The notes beneath the pieces were generated by a model, which saw only the letters and a program-made list of their open reading frames with translations, had not been told where the DNA came from and made no database searches. A stretch of DNA of 64,000 bases from Pseudomonadota bacterium (GTDB lineage: Bacteria; Pseudomonadota; Alphaproteobacteria; Micavibrionales; UBA1664), in assembly GCA_009926935.1 (NCBI GenBank), contig RFNZ01000009.1, positions 1 through 64,000 on the forward strand, written 5' to 3'. The translations under genes and the position numbers were made by a program. Of the stretch, positions 34,468 through 43,448 are shown piece after piece. Position 1 is the first letter of the stretch. The number at the start of each line of letters is the position of its first letter.

Positions 34468-35832
34468 ATGGTCGGTCTATTCAGGCATTCGCTGCGTTCA
34501 ATCCTCTTTGGCGTAATTCTTCTAGCAGGGCTTGGTTTGGCTTCGCTGCCCGCATCAGCCGCGTGCGTATGCGTAGGCGCCGTAACCCAGCTTATAGGAT
34601 CGGGCCAAAACGGCTCCAGCGTCTGCGACTGCGTCGCCAACAAAATTGTAGGCAAAACGACAACCTTCCCATGGAAACTGCCCGGTATAACCGGAACAAT
34701 TCCCGGCGCAAGCCAGCTTACGAGCCTTGTCGACTATTTTGAAAACGTTTTCTGGCCACGCTGGATAGCGATGGAACAGAAGATGAAGCAGGGTGAAGCC
34801 CAAAATCTGGCCGCCACGACACATACCGACATTCAGCTTCTGGACGCGCAGCAATTCGGTAACTTTACCCGCGAAAGAGATAAAGCAACGGCAGAGGTAG
34901 TTGTAGGAAACCTTGGCAGAACCGATGTCGCATGCCCTGAAGCAACCATGTTATCCCCTCTATCCGGTGCCAGAGTAGTTGCAAGGATAGAGGCGCATAA
35001 TCTACTTAATACGGCCATTGAAACCCGCGACGGTTCATCAAAAAATCCGGATGCGGCAAACGGCCTCGTAAATTTCTATAACAAGATGATCGATAAGCGA
35101 AACGAGCTGGAGCTCTGCAACCCTGAAGGCAATAACGGGATGGATGCCGAATGGTGCAAAAACTCTAAGCCGGCTATACGGAACGCTGACGTTAACCCGT
35201 CTGTGATTGAAGCTTCAGCTATGCTGGGCAACAATAAAGAAGAGAAGAACTTCCACGAATATGCCGTCAGACTTAAAGACAACCTATTTGCTTTCATTTT
35301 CACGCCACTGAGAAAAGATCAGGTAAGCGGAACTGTATCTAACCAGGTCAAGGAAGTGTTATTTGATAGACTGAAATTCAATACACAAGTCTCAAACTTG
35401 GAGCTTCCTTTCGCTCTAGATATAACAGATAGACGGCCATTACCGGGCGTAGATGCGGCGATTAAAAAAGCCTATGAAGAACAACTAAAATTGGTTGGCA
35501 TTGATCCTGCAAATGCACAAAGTGCAGCAGCTCCTCTATATATGGATATGCAGTCGAAAGACCTCTCTAAGCTCTCCATGGAAGAAATATACTTCAGGCA
35601 GAAAAACCTTGATCCTAGCGAGATAGGAAGAGTTGCAGGTGCATCTGCACTTAATCTTCAGAACATCGCAACATATCAGACTTTTAAAATAATGAATTCC
35701 CTCGTTCTGCTGTTTGATATTCGGCAGGAGCTGCGCATGACTAACAAGCTTCTTGGGACGATAGGCAGCTTGCTGGCCGCAGACCGTCACCAGGCGATTG
35801 AAGCTAAAATCCAGTCAGTCTCTACCAACTAA
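34468..35832 (+). CDS. Exported protein of unknown function, possibly secretion-associated
   Basis: A 454-residue protein with a signal peptide (LAGLGLASLPASA, about 20-32) followed by a cysteine-rich N-terminus ACVCVGA...SVCDCVANK. The rest is largely helical, with FENVFWPRWIAMEQKMKQ at about 92-109. The long helices and paired cysteines recall periplasmic conjugation-type proteins, and it faces the pilus and Dot/Icm-like block across flgKL, but I cannot assign a family. Codons after about 35200 are noticeably more AT-rich than in neighbouring genes. Confidence 0.6.
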   Translation: MVGLFRHSLRSILFGVILLAGLGLASLPASAACVCVGAVTQLIGSGQNGSSVCDCVANKIVGKTTTFPWKLPGITGTIPGASQLTSLVDYFENVFWPRWIAMEQKMKQGEAQNLAATTHTDIQLLDAQQFGNFTRERDKATAEVVVGNLGRTDVACPEATMLSPLSGARVVARIEAHNLLNTAIETRDGSSKNPDAANGLVNFYNKMIDKRNELELCNPEGNNGMDAEWCKNSKPAIRNADVNPSVIEASAMLGNNKEEKNFHEYAVRLKDNLFAFIFTPLRKDQVSGTVSNQVKEVLFDRLKFNTQVSNLELPFALDITDRRPLPGVDAAIKKAYEEQLKLVGIDPANAQSAAAPLYMDMQSKDLSKLSMEEIYFRQKNLDPSEIGRVAGASALNLQNIATYQTFKIMNSLVLLFDIRQELRMTNKLLGTIGSLLAADRHQAIEAKIQSVSTN

Positions 35833-35863
35833 TCTTTTCTCATAACAACGTGTGAGGGCCGTC

Positions 35864-35879
35864 TGGCACGGTCCTTGCA
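35864..35879 (+). promoter_or_regulatory. Sigma-54 promoter of flgK
   Basis: TGGCACGGTCCTTGCA is a full match to the -24/-12 consensus TGGCACG-N4-TTGCW. It ends 63 bases before the flgK start. Class III flagellar genes of Caulobacter, including hook-associated ones, use sigma-54. Confidence 0.85.
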
Positions 35880-35942
35880 AATCTCTTGTTCTGTAGCTTG
35901 GCCCCAAAAGGCACAGCTTTGAAAAACAAGGGATTTTAGGCT

Positions 35943-38039
35943 ATGGCCTCGGTCAACCCGCTCAACATCGCCCTTACGGGCCTCAAAGTGGCCCAGTCGC
36001 AGATCGCGGTCACGTCCAATAACGTGGCTAACGTCTCGACAGAGGGCTATACCCGTAAAACCGTCCAGCAATACAGCACGGTTCTGGGCGATGACCCGAC
36101 GGGCGTCGAGACCGGCGTCATCCGCCGCACGATCGATGAGATTTTGCTGCGTGACTACCGGACCCAGATCAGTAGCACATCGGCCCTTGAAACGCGCGCC
36201 AAGTACCTTGACCAAATTCAGGACTTCCATGGTCCGCCTGATTCCGAACAATCAATCACGGCGTTCATGGATCAATTGAAAGCGGCTTTCGCCCAGCTTT
36301 CAAACCAGCCCGAGAGCCCGTATCTCCTGACAGCGGTATACTCAAAAGCCGAGCAGCTTGTTGAAAAGTTTTCGGGCTTTTCGGACCGCCTGCAGGAAAT
36401 GCGCAATAACGCGCAGTCAACGATTTCGGAATCCGTCAGCAAAATCAACACGCTGACAAGACAGATCGCTGATCTCAATCTATCCATCAAGGTCGCAACA
36501 ACGCAAGGCCGCACGACAGCCGCCCTCGAAGATCAGAGAGACGAGGCCGTCAAGGCGCTCGCGCAGGAAATGGATATCAGCTACTTCAAAACACCCGAGG
36601 GCGTTTTGGTTGTCCAGACAAAAGAAGGGCAAGCACTGGCTGATACGTCACCAATTTCTGTCACCTTTAATCAGGTGCCGGTGGGGCCAGGCAGTTATTA
36701 CCCCGTATCTGCAAACCCGGTCATGCTGGGCCACCCTGTGACGGGCATCAACCTCTCGGATATCGATACGCTGGGTGGCAGGCTGGGCGAGCTCATCAGG
36801 CTACGCGATGAAACATTGCCTACCTATCAGGCGCAGGCGGATGAACTCGCGCACAAAATGGCGATGCGCTTCAGCTCGCAAGGTCTCGATCTCTTTACGA
36901 TGCCGGACGGTACGATCCCCGCAAACACACCCACGAGTTACGTCGGTTTCTCGACCGATATGGTTATAAATCCCAGCATCACCACGGATAAAACGCTCAT
37001 ACGCAAAGGTACCAGCACGGCCAGTACGGTCCAGCAAGGCTCATCCGAGCTGCTGCGCAAAATTGTCGAGTTCACTTTCGGCAGCGTCGAGTATCAGAGG
37101 GCGCAGGGTACGGTTAACATATCCAATACAGTGCCAACGCTTTTCACAACGCTTGGTATTACGGGGCAGGCGCGGGTTGTAGGTACCACAAACATATCAG
37201 CGCTTGGCTCGCTGGACAGCAGCCCTTACATCAATCCGCCCACGGATGATGATTTCACAATACAGGTAGGCGTAGGTGCTCCTCAGACGATTGTCATCAC
37301 GGCTGGCATGAATGCATCAGGCCTTGTCAGTGCCATCAATACGGCTTTCCCGGGCATGGCGCAGCTCGGCAGTGGCGGCGAGCTTATTTTATCCGCAACC
37401 GATAACATCACCATTGGCGCAGGCACGCTTTTAACCGCAGGTTTGAGCGAACTTGGGCTAACCGCAGGGGTCACAACGGCCTCGCCGCCATCCTTCAGCA
37501 TTTCAGCCGGCCAAAATACACCGTCAACCATCCAGATCTTAAGTACGGATACAACAACCCAGCTCCTCTCAAAACTGAATGCCGTAGCCGGCATTACGGC
37601 GACCTTGACGGTAGGCGGCTTCCTAAACATCGAACCAACGGAAGGCGGCGACCTAAGCTTAACAGACGGTATCGGCGCGCCCTTGCAGGCGCTTGGAGTC
37701 ACGGTCGCGGATGTTCCGCACGCGTCCTTCAACGTCAACAACCTGGGGCCAGGAGCCAACTTGGGTGGCGAGGTATCGGGTGCTCTCACGCTGCAAAACT
37801 ATGTTTCGCAGATGGTCAGTCTGCAATCGCAGGAAGCCAATAACACCGACACCCTTTTTACATCAGAGGATAATTACAGGGCGGTCATCCAAACGGAATA
37901 CATGAGCGTGACCGGCGTCAACGTCGATGAGGAGATGGCCAATCTCATCAACATTCAGGCGGCTTACAATGCGGCCAGCCGCACAATTCAGGTCGCAAAC
38001 GAAATGCTCAACGAACTCATGAACACATTCATCAGATAA
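35943..38039 (+). CDS. flgK: Flagellar hook-associated protein FlgK
   Basis: A 698-residue hook-filament junction protein. The N-terminal NIALTGLKVAQSQIAVTSNNVANVSTEGYTRK and C-terminal GVNVDEEMANLINIQAAYNAASRTIQVANEMLN are the conserved D0 helices. The middle (about 410-610) has two repeated modules resembling flagellin-IN motifs (TIQVGVGAPQTIVITAGMNA and PSTIQILSTDTTTQLLSKLN), which form the exposed domain. It is preceded by a consensus sigma-54 promoter and followed 17 bases later by flgL. Confidence 0.96.
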   Translation: MASVNPLNIALTGLKVAQSQIAVTSNNVANVSTEGYTRKTVQQYSTVLGDDPTGVETGVIRRTIDEILLRDYRTQISSTSALETRAKYLDQIQDFHGPPDSEQSITAFMDQLKAAFAQLSNQPESPYLLTAVYSKAEQLVEKFSGFSDRLQEMRNNAQSTISESVSKINTLTRQIADLNLSIKVATTQGRTTAALEDQRDEAVKALAQEMDISYFKTPEGVLVVQTKEGQALADTSPISVTFNQVPVGPGSYYPVSANPVMLGHPVTGINLSDIDTLGGRLGELIRLRDETLPTYQAQADELAHKMAMRFSSQGLDLFTMPDGTIPANTPTSYVGFSTDMVINPSITTDKTLIRKGTSTASTVQQGSSELLRKIVEFTFGSVEYQRAQGTVNISNTVPTLFTTLGITGQARVVGTTNISALGSLDSSPYINPPTDDDFTIQVGVGAPQTIVITAGMNASGLVSAINTAFPGMAQLGSGGELILSATDNITIGAGTLLTAGLSELGLTAGVTTASPPSFSISAGQNTPSTIQILSTDTTTQLLSKLNAVAGITATLTVGGFLNIEPTEGGDLSLTDGIGAPLQALGVTVADVPHASFNVNNLGPGANLGGEVSGALTLQNYVSQMVSLQSQEANNTDTLFTSEDNYRAVIQTEYMSVTGVNVDEEMANLINIQAAYNAASRTIQVANEMLNELMNTFIR

Positions 38040-38056
38040 GAACTGAGGAGAAACCG

Positions 38057-39067
38057 ATGCCAACCACAATCTCCACCCTCGCGCAGCAGCTTAACTCGAT
38101 CTCGAGCGTCAAAGGGATTCAGGAAAAGATGTTCACTTTTCAGCAGCAAATATCCACGGGCGTCAAACACCAGACATTCAAGGAGTACGGTGTCGACTCC
38201 CAGTTGATACAGGAATACAGAGGAGATTTGGTCGAATCTCAAGTGTATCTTGATAACATCGATATAGCGCAGATCAACATCAAGCAGATGAACACCGGTA
38301 TCGAGGAGACGATAGCTCAGGCAGGTAACGTTTTGAGCGTTATCAACATCCAGATCGAAAAGGGCAGTGAGTTTGATCTTGATACAATCAAGAGAACAGC
38401 GGCAACGGCCCTGCAGATCATACAGGCAAACATGAACAGCCGTGTAGGCGACAGATATCTTTTCGCAGGGACTGACGTAGGTAACGCCCCTTACAACGGC
38501 GCAAACACGGCAACCGCAAACTTCCAGACGCATATTACGGACTGGCTCAACGGTACTATTTCAACGGCAACACTCGAGTCCAATATCGACGGCATGACGG
38601 ACTCCCAGCTGGGCTATTCAACAACGGTCCAGACAGCGAAGCGTATTTTTGCCCGTGCCGATGATTCCTTCGAGGTCGATTACACCGTTTTTGCAACGGA
38701 TGACGGGTTTAAAAATGTTCTGACAGGCCTGAATGCGCTGGCTAACTACGAAAGACCGGCAGCGGGAGACGTCCCGACCGATGATGAGTTCTTTGACGTT
38801 CTGAACGTTTTCTACCGCAAAATTCAGGATGGTGTAAACGATTTAAGGGCCGCAAGCACTACGATTGCATCCGGATCCCAGACACTGGAAACGGTCAAAC
38901 AGAACCTCATGGATGATCGTCAGAATTACCAGAAGCTGATGGAGAAAACCGAGGCAACGGATATAACAGATTCCGTTGTTCGCTTTCAGTCTCTGCAAAC
39001 GCAGCTTGAGGCATCTTTCAGATTGTCCTCAATCCTGAGCGAAATGAGTCTCGCCCGCTTCCTGTAA
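38057..39067 (+). CDS. flgL: Flagellar hook-associated protein FlgL
   Basis: A 336-residue second junction protein, flagellin-like at both ends: N-terminal helix with KMFTFQQQISTGVKHQTFKEYG and C-terminal VVRFQSLQTQLEASFRLSSILSEMSLARFL. GAGGAGA precedes the ATG. Its stop lies only two bases from the stop of the convergent pilus-linked gene, with no terminator between them. Confidence 0.95.
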   Translation: MPTTISTLAQQLNSISSVKGIQEKMFTFQQQISTGVKHQTFKEYGVDSQLIQEYRGDLVESQVYLDNIDIAQINIKQMNTGIEETIAQAGNVLSVINIQIEKGSEFDLDTIKRTAATALQIIQANMNSRVGDRYLFAGTDVGNAPYNGANTATANFQTHITDWLNGTISTATLESNIDGMTDSQLGYSTTVQTAKRIFARADDSFEVDYTVFATDDGFKNVLTGLNALANYERPAAGDVPTDDEFFDVLNVFYRKIQDGVNDLRAASTTIASGSQTLETVKQNLMDDRQNYQKLMEKTEATDITDSVVRFQSLQTQLEASFRLSSILSEMSLARFL

Positions 39068-39069
39068 GG

Positions 39070-40137
39070 CTAAAAAAGCCCTGAAGGTCCAAGAGCAGGT
39101 TCGGCAATGGTCTGCCCTGTCGAGCCGCCACCGCTGCCACCGCTTTCTGATGTACCAGAGCCGCTAGCGCTTGTGCTTGCAGCGGCGGGGCTGGCGGTTG
39201 ATTGGGAGGCTGATGCCGTTGCCGTTGAGGCGCTACCGCCGGAAGTGGCCGAGCTGGCGCTGGCACTGCCCGACGAATCAAGGTTGCCCAGTACCTTGGA
39301 AGCGGCGCTAGAAACGCCCCCCAAATCCGACCCAACAGCATTCATGAATTTTTCAGAAGGGTCGCTAGAACCTTCACCACTCGTGCCCTCCCCGGGCGCC
39401 GGTCTTACACGGATAGTGTCGCCGGATATCCTAACAATAATTCCGTCTTTACTCACGCTCTCGACAGTCGTGCCGTCTGCAAGGCGGCTACCCTCGCGCA
39501 CGGTCGCACGGAAACCCTGCTGCTGTGAGGCAATAAGAACACCGCGGCAGTCACCGCTGATGCAGGCGATGTTGGTCCACAGATACCGGCTTTTTCGTTC
39601 TGCCCTAGCAAGTTTTTCTTTGCGTTCGGCTTCTTCACGTTCGCGGCGGGCTTTAGCTTCTTCTTTTGATTCGCCTTCGTGCGTTTTAAGAGCAGGGTCT
39701 TTGGCAGCAGCCTCGGCTTTCAACTGCTCGTAATAGGCACGGCGCTTGGATACAAGCTCGGTATATAGTTCGGGGTAGTGCTTAAGACAGGCGGCATTGG
39801 CCGGAAGTTGGGCGCAAATACCGCGTGGTGGCGGCGGCAGATCAAACTTCGCACCCATCGTGTCGAACGATTCTTTGATCTTCTGGAGTTCAGCCTGACG
39901 CTCGACCATTTTTTCAAGAAGGCTGATCTGGTAGTTCAGTTTGACAACATCAGAAAGAAAAGGGTTATCAAACATATTGAAAGCTTCATCGAAATCGACA
40001 GAGGCCATTTCAACATCGTCAACGGAGATGGCCTGAGGCATGGCAATGAAACCGGAACTTGGGGATTGGGCATGGCCCGGCATCACCGGCATCGCAAGCG
40101 CAGTAATTATACATAAAACAAAAATAATAAGGCGCAT
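39070..40137 (-). CDS. Exported PilP-like protein at the end of the pilus block
   Basis: A 355-residue protein with signal peptide (MRLIIFVLCIITALAMPVMPGHA). After a coiled-coil (about 65-100) and a lysine/glutamate-rich charged helix (about 155-185), residues about 188-255 resemble the PilP fold (GVLIASQQQGFRATVREGSR, TVESVSKDGIIVRISGDT). The C-terminal 90 residues are a Ser/Ala/Gly low-complexity tail. Start at 40137 is supported by GGGGA eight bases upstream. It probably acts in the periplasm with the pilus, but is not a standard R64 pil gene. Confidence 0.65.
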   Translation of the reverse strand: MRLIIFVLCIITALAMPVMPGHAQSPSSGFIAMPQAISVDDVEMASVDFDEAFNMFDNPFLSDVVKLNYQISLLEKMVERQAELQKIKESFDTMGAKFDLPPPPRGICAQLPANAACLKHYPELYTELVSKRRAYYEQLKAEAAAKDPALKTHEGESKEEAKARREREEAERKEKLARAERKSRYLWTNIACISGDCRGVLIASQQQGFRATVREGSRLADGTTVESVSKDGIIVRISGDTIRVRPAPGEGTSGEGSSDPSEKFMNAVGSDLGGVSSAASKVLGNLDSSGSASASSATSGGSASTATASASQSTASPAAASTSASGSGTSESGGSGGGSTGQTIAEPALGPSGLF

Positions 40138-40230
40138 ACGAAACATTCCCCAGCGATTCACAGTGTAACCCTTGGGGCAGGCTTATTCAACGACACAAAA
40201 TCTGTAAAACAAAAGAGCCAAGGCCCAAAC

Positions 40231-41721
40231 CTAGTTACCACAACCCTGTTCGCAGGCCCCAAAGCTCTGGACCTGCATGCGGCTCACGTTGATACGGGGT
40301 GCGATCAGCGTTTTTGGCGTGGCAGCCGTACCGTATATCAGGTTGTCAGAGCCCGTCACGTCAATGGCGGCTGTTGTACCGGTGACGCTGAGATTACCGT
40401 TTCTAACCTCACCCGCGCGTAACTGGTGGTCAACGGTCAGACTGTTTGTAGAAATGGTCGTTGATGTAATGCGCCGCGTATTTGAGATGGTGCCTGTGTT
40501 GTAGGTAGCGCCGTCAGGCAAGGTTACGGTCGTGGAATCTGTAAGTCCCGCAATGACGCCTGAATCCGAGGTAAGACCATCAACAAAATTGGCATTGTTC
40601 TGAACGATGATGTTGTCCTGCTGGTTGCCTGTTCCGTCCACCACAAAAAGCCCCTGGGCACCGTAGTTCGTACGGTCTGTGGCCCCAAGTCCGTTCTGGA
40701 CGCGCATTGTTTGTACGCGCATGGAATCGGCGATGGTCGCGTTTCCGTTGACGGTCAGGTTTCCAGCAACGTTGGCACCGCCTTTGATGATGCCGGTTCC
40801 GGTTACGCATAAAACATTTCCTGTACAGTCCGTATGGACGGGGCCAGCTACGGTCCCTACAAGGTTCTGGCCAAATCCGTTGCTGCCGATATTCACATCA
40901 TCAGCACCAATGATGTCGTTACCGCCGACATTGATCGGGCCGTGCATGGTGTTACGGTTTTTAGCAGGCACGCCAACGTTATCGGTATCGGCGATCCGGT
41001 ACAGGTAGTCGCCTGTTTTGTCCTCAAGGTTGTGATACGCATAATGGACAACATAACTGCCCTGTGTATCCGAATTCAGGCTCGGTAAAAGCTCGTTGGT
41101 ATACCAAGGTGTTGCCTGTAATCCGACAGAAGGTGTCACACGCCAGCTATTATAAGCGCTCTGAATAACGGCAGCATTCTTGACGCCGTAGGTACGGACA
41201 TAACCGCCCGCAGCACCAGCCGTATTGGCAACAAGGCGTACAACGCCGTCTGGTCTAGGTGTGGCGGTCACAACAAAAACTTCAAGGGCGCGGGTATCTG
41301 TTTCAATAGCTGGGTTATCACTAATACGTAGCAAAATGCGTACTTGTGATCGTAAGGGCGAGAGCTGCCTGAACTGGCTGTTCAAAAGCCGCGAAGCCTG
41401 AATCCAGACACCACTCACCTGAAAGTTTTTGGTAATATTGTCAGGGGCCGGGGCCGTCGTATCCGCAATCAGCTGGTATCCGCCGCCTGTGGCTCTCGCG
41501 GCATTGTAAAGGGCGTTGAAATTCTCGACGTTATCCAGAATCTGGTCCATCGCTTTGGCCACGGTCGACATGTATTTATGGGTCGAACGTGCAAGCTCGC
41601 GCTCGGCAAATGTCTGCATCAGGTTGAACACGGCGATCATTAGCATCATAAAAATTCCAACCGTGAGTATAAGCTCCAGAAGCGACATACCTTTTTGATG
41701 CTGGTTTTTTCTGACGATCAT
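40231..41721 (-). CDS. PilV-like minor pilin (third of three)
   Basis: A 496-residue protein with a type IV prepilin leader: the peptidase site G|MSLLELILTVG with glutamate at +5. The constant region of shufflon PilV proteins is recognised in DYLYRIADT...NTMHGPINVGGNDIIGAD (about 255-290). The C-terminal half is beta-rich with repeated SLTVDHQLRAGEV/VNGNATIADSM-type strands, ending in GACEQGCGN. In R64, PilV tips the thin pilus and sets recipient specificity. The ATG overlaps the upstream stop as ATGA. Confidence 0.8.
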   Translation of the reverse strand: MIVRKNQHQKGMSLLELILTVGIFMMLMIAVFNLMQTFAERELARSTHKYMSTVAKAMDQILDNVENFNALYNAARATGGGYQLIADTTAPAPDNITKNFQVSGVWIQASRLLNSQFRQLSPLRSQVRILLRISDNPAIETDTRALEVFVVTATPRPDGVVRLVANTAGAAGGYVRTYGVKNAAVIQSAYNSWRVTPSVGLQATPWYTNELLPSLNSDTQGSYVVHYAYHNLEDKTGDYLYRIADTDNVGVPAKNRNTMHGPINVGGNDIIGADDVNIGSNGFGQNLVGTVAGPVHTDCTGNVLCVTGTGIIKGGANVAGNLTVNGNATIADSMRVQTMRVQNGLGATDRTNYGAQGLFVVDGTGNQQDNIIVQNNANFVDGLTSDSGVIAGLTDSTTVTLPDGATYNTGTISNTRRITSTTISTNSLTVDHQLRAGEVRNGNLSVTGTTAAIDVTGSDNLIYGTAATPKTLIAPRINVSRMQVQSFGACEQGCGN

Positions 41722-43448
41722 GAGCAGACATCCACTATATGATACGCCTGTCCGCTGGCCCCGGTTGAACGACGGAACGTGCAGTTTCCAAGTAGCGTGT
41801 TGGTCGATATCTGCCTGTATGTACAATTGTAGTGGTCAGCACCAGGGCCGTTAGCGCAAGTCTCTCTCACATCCTGCGCTGTCCAGTCAAAGCTCCCTCG
41901 AGGTTCACAGTAAGTACGCCCATTATAGGGTGTGCACTGCACTTGTCTTCCGCCCATGACGGCATCTGTGTAGCAGTAGCCGGGGTTCGCGCAGTTGAAG
42001 AACATGTTCTCGATATAAAGGTTCCGTGTGGCCTGCAGAGCATTGGCACGTATTTCACCGCCAAAAGTTGCCTGGTTAAAAACTTGCATGCGCGTTGTCG
42101 TAAAATCGTTGACGCCTTCTGGTTGCACGCGCGCGGTTGTAAGGCTTCCCTGTACCTGCGAGTTTGCGCCAACCGCCATGTTACCGGCCTGCAGCTGATC
42201 CGTGGTCACGGTAGCGCCGGTCACGTTGGTAAGCGGTGTGATAAGTTGGCTTTGGGCCGTAAGATTGGCACCGTTAAGAGTAGCAAATGTTGATATTCCG
42301 CGAGAATCCGTCTGGTTGGTTACGTTCGTAATATCTGTGATGGCGCTGCCATCAGCCGTAAGATTTCCGATACGCATGATAGCGTCATTTGAACCGGAGA
42401 TAACCTGAACCTCACCGCCCGATATCGTACAGCCGGCACCCGTCAGAGTACGGTTTGTACCAGGAGCACCGGGGGCCGAAAAGCTGCACCCACCACTTGT
42501 ATCCTTCATATATATGCGGCTTTCAGTACCGCCCACCTGCATGGCCTGCTCGACGGTCATCGCCTGTGCTGTTTCCGATGTAAGACCCTGTGCCACACCT
42601 CTAAAAATACCGCTGCCTGTAACATTCATTTTATCGGCAATGATGGTGCCGACACTTTGTAGCTGGTTCCCGTTCATCAGGAGGTCAGTTTCCATGCGGT
42701 TGAGTTCGGGGCGCGCATCAACATCAACGCGGTAAAGCCAGGCGTCATTCGCTTCTGTACCTTCGGCATTCACAATCCCGTAAGCGGCCAGATATCCGCC
42801 GTCTGCATCGGGCGTTGCGGCATAACCGACCCCGCTCAGCCCGACAAGGTCCACATACCATTCACTGAAAAGGCTTGTAGCGCGGCCGGTAAAGGTCGTG
42901 CCGCCCAAAACAAGGTTCGTAATAACACCCATGGCAGGCCCGCCTGCCTGCGCCGTATCAAGGAGGCGCTGGTTAGGTACACGCAAAGTTCCGCCGGCAG
43001 GGTTGTCCGAAACAGTGACAACCTCCACCGAGAATATATAGATGGGATTCCCGCTCGCATCGACGGCATTGGCACCCGTTCTGGTCAGTTTATTGACGCG
43101 CACCGTCCGGCGGAACACGCGAATGGATTGCTTGAACGTATTACGCGGTACGTATCCGGTAGGCAGATAGTTGAATGTCTTGAGATCATTGATGTTAACT
43201 TCTACAAATGTATTGAGAGGTGCCGTTTTGAATGTTTCAAAATTAGCCAGAACATAATCCTCGGTCGCTTTCTGAACTCGGAGCATGTCGGAAGCGGCAT
43301 AGCGGTTGATCGCACGCTGCATCCATCCGTCAAAAATTTTGTACATGCCGGCAAGAAGCACGGCAAGCAGACCAATCGATAGCAGCAGCTCAAGGAGGGT
43401 AAAACCACCCTCGCGCTTTGATGTGAACGTGGCAAGTTTGCTGATCAT
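41718..43448 (-). CDS. PilV-like minor pilin (second of three)
   Basis: A 576-residue protein with prepilin site G|FTLLELLLSIG (Glu +5). The PilV constant-region signature AWLYRVDVDARPELNRMETDLLMNGNQL is at about 240-267, very close to R64 PilV (LYRxxVxxRPELNxM). Its C-terminal part has ten or more cysteines (CANPGYCYTD, CTPYNGRTYC, NCTFRR), implying disulfides. ATGA overlaps join it to the genes on both sides. Confidence 0.88.
   Translation of the reverse strand: MISKLATFTSKREGGFTLLELLLSIGLLAVLLAGMYKIFDGWMQRAINRYAASDMLRVQKATEDYVLANFETFKTAPLNTFVEVNINDLKTFNYLPTGYVPRNTFKQSIRVFRRTVRVNKLTRTGANAVDASGNPIYIFSVEVVTVSDNPAGGTLRVPNQRLLDTAQAGGPAMGVITNLVLGGTTFTGRATSLFSEWYVDLVGLSGVGYAATPDADGGYLAAYGIVNAEGTEANDAWLYRVDVDARPELNRMETDLLMNGNQLQSVGTIIADKMNVTGSGIFRGVAQGLTSETAQAMTVEQAMQVGGTESRIYMKDTSGGCSFSAPGAPGTNRTLTGAGCTISGGEVQVISGSNDAIMRIGNLTADGSAITDITNVTNQTDSRGISTFATLNGANLTAQSQLITPLTNVTGATVTTDQLQAGNMAVGANSQVQGSLTTARVQPEGVNDFTTTRMQVFNQATFGGEIRANALQATRNLYIENMFFNCANPGYCYTDAVMGGRQVQCTPYNGRTYCEPRGSFDWTAQDVRETCANGPGADHYNCTYRQISTNTLLGNCTFRRSTGASGQAYHIVDVCS

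Noticed and set aside
35864..35879. The motif belonging to the upstream exported-protein gene
   Set aside because: It lies downstream of that gene's stop and points toward flgK with suitable spacing.
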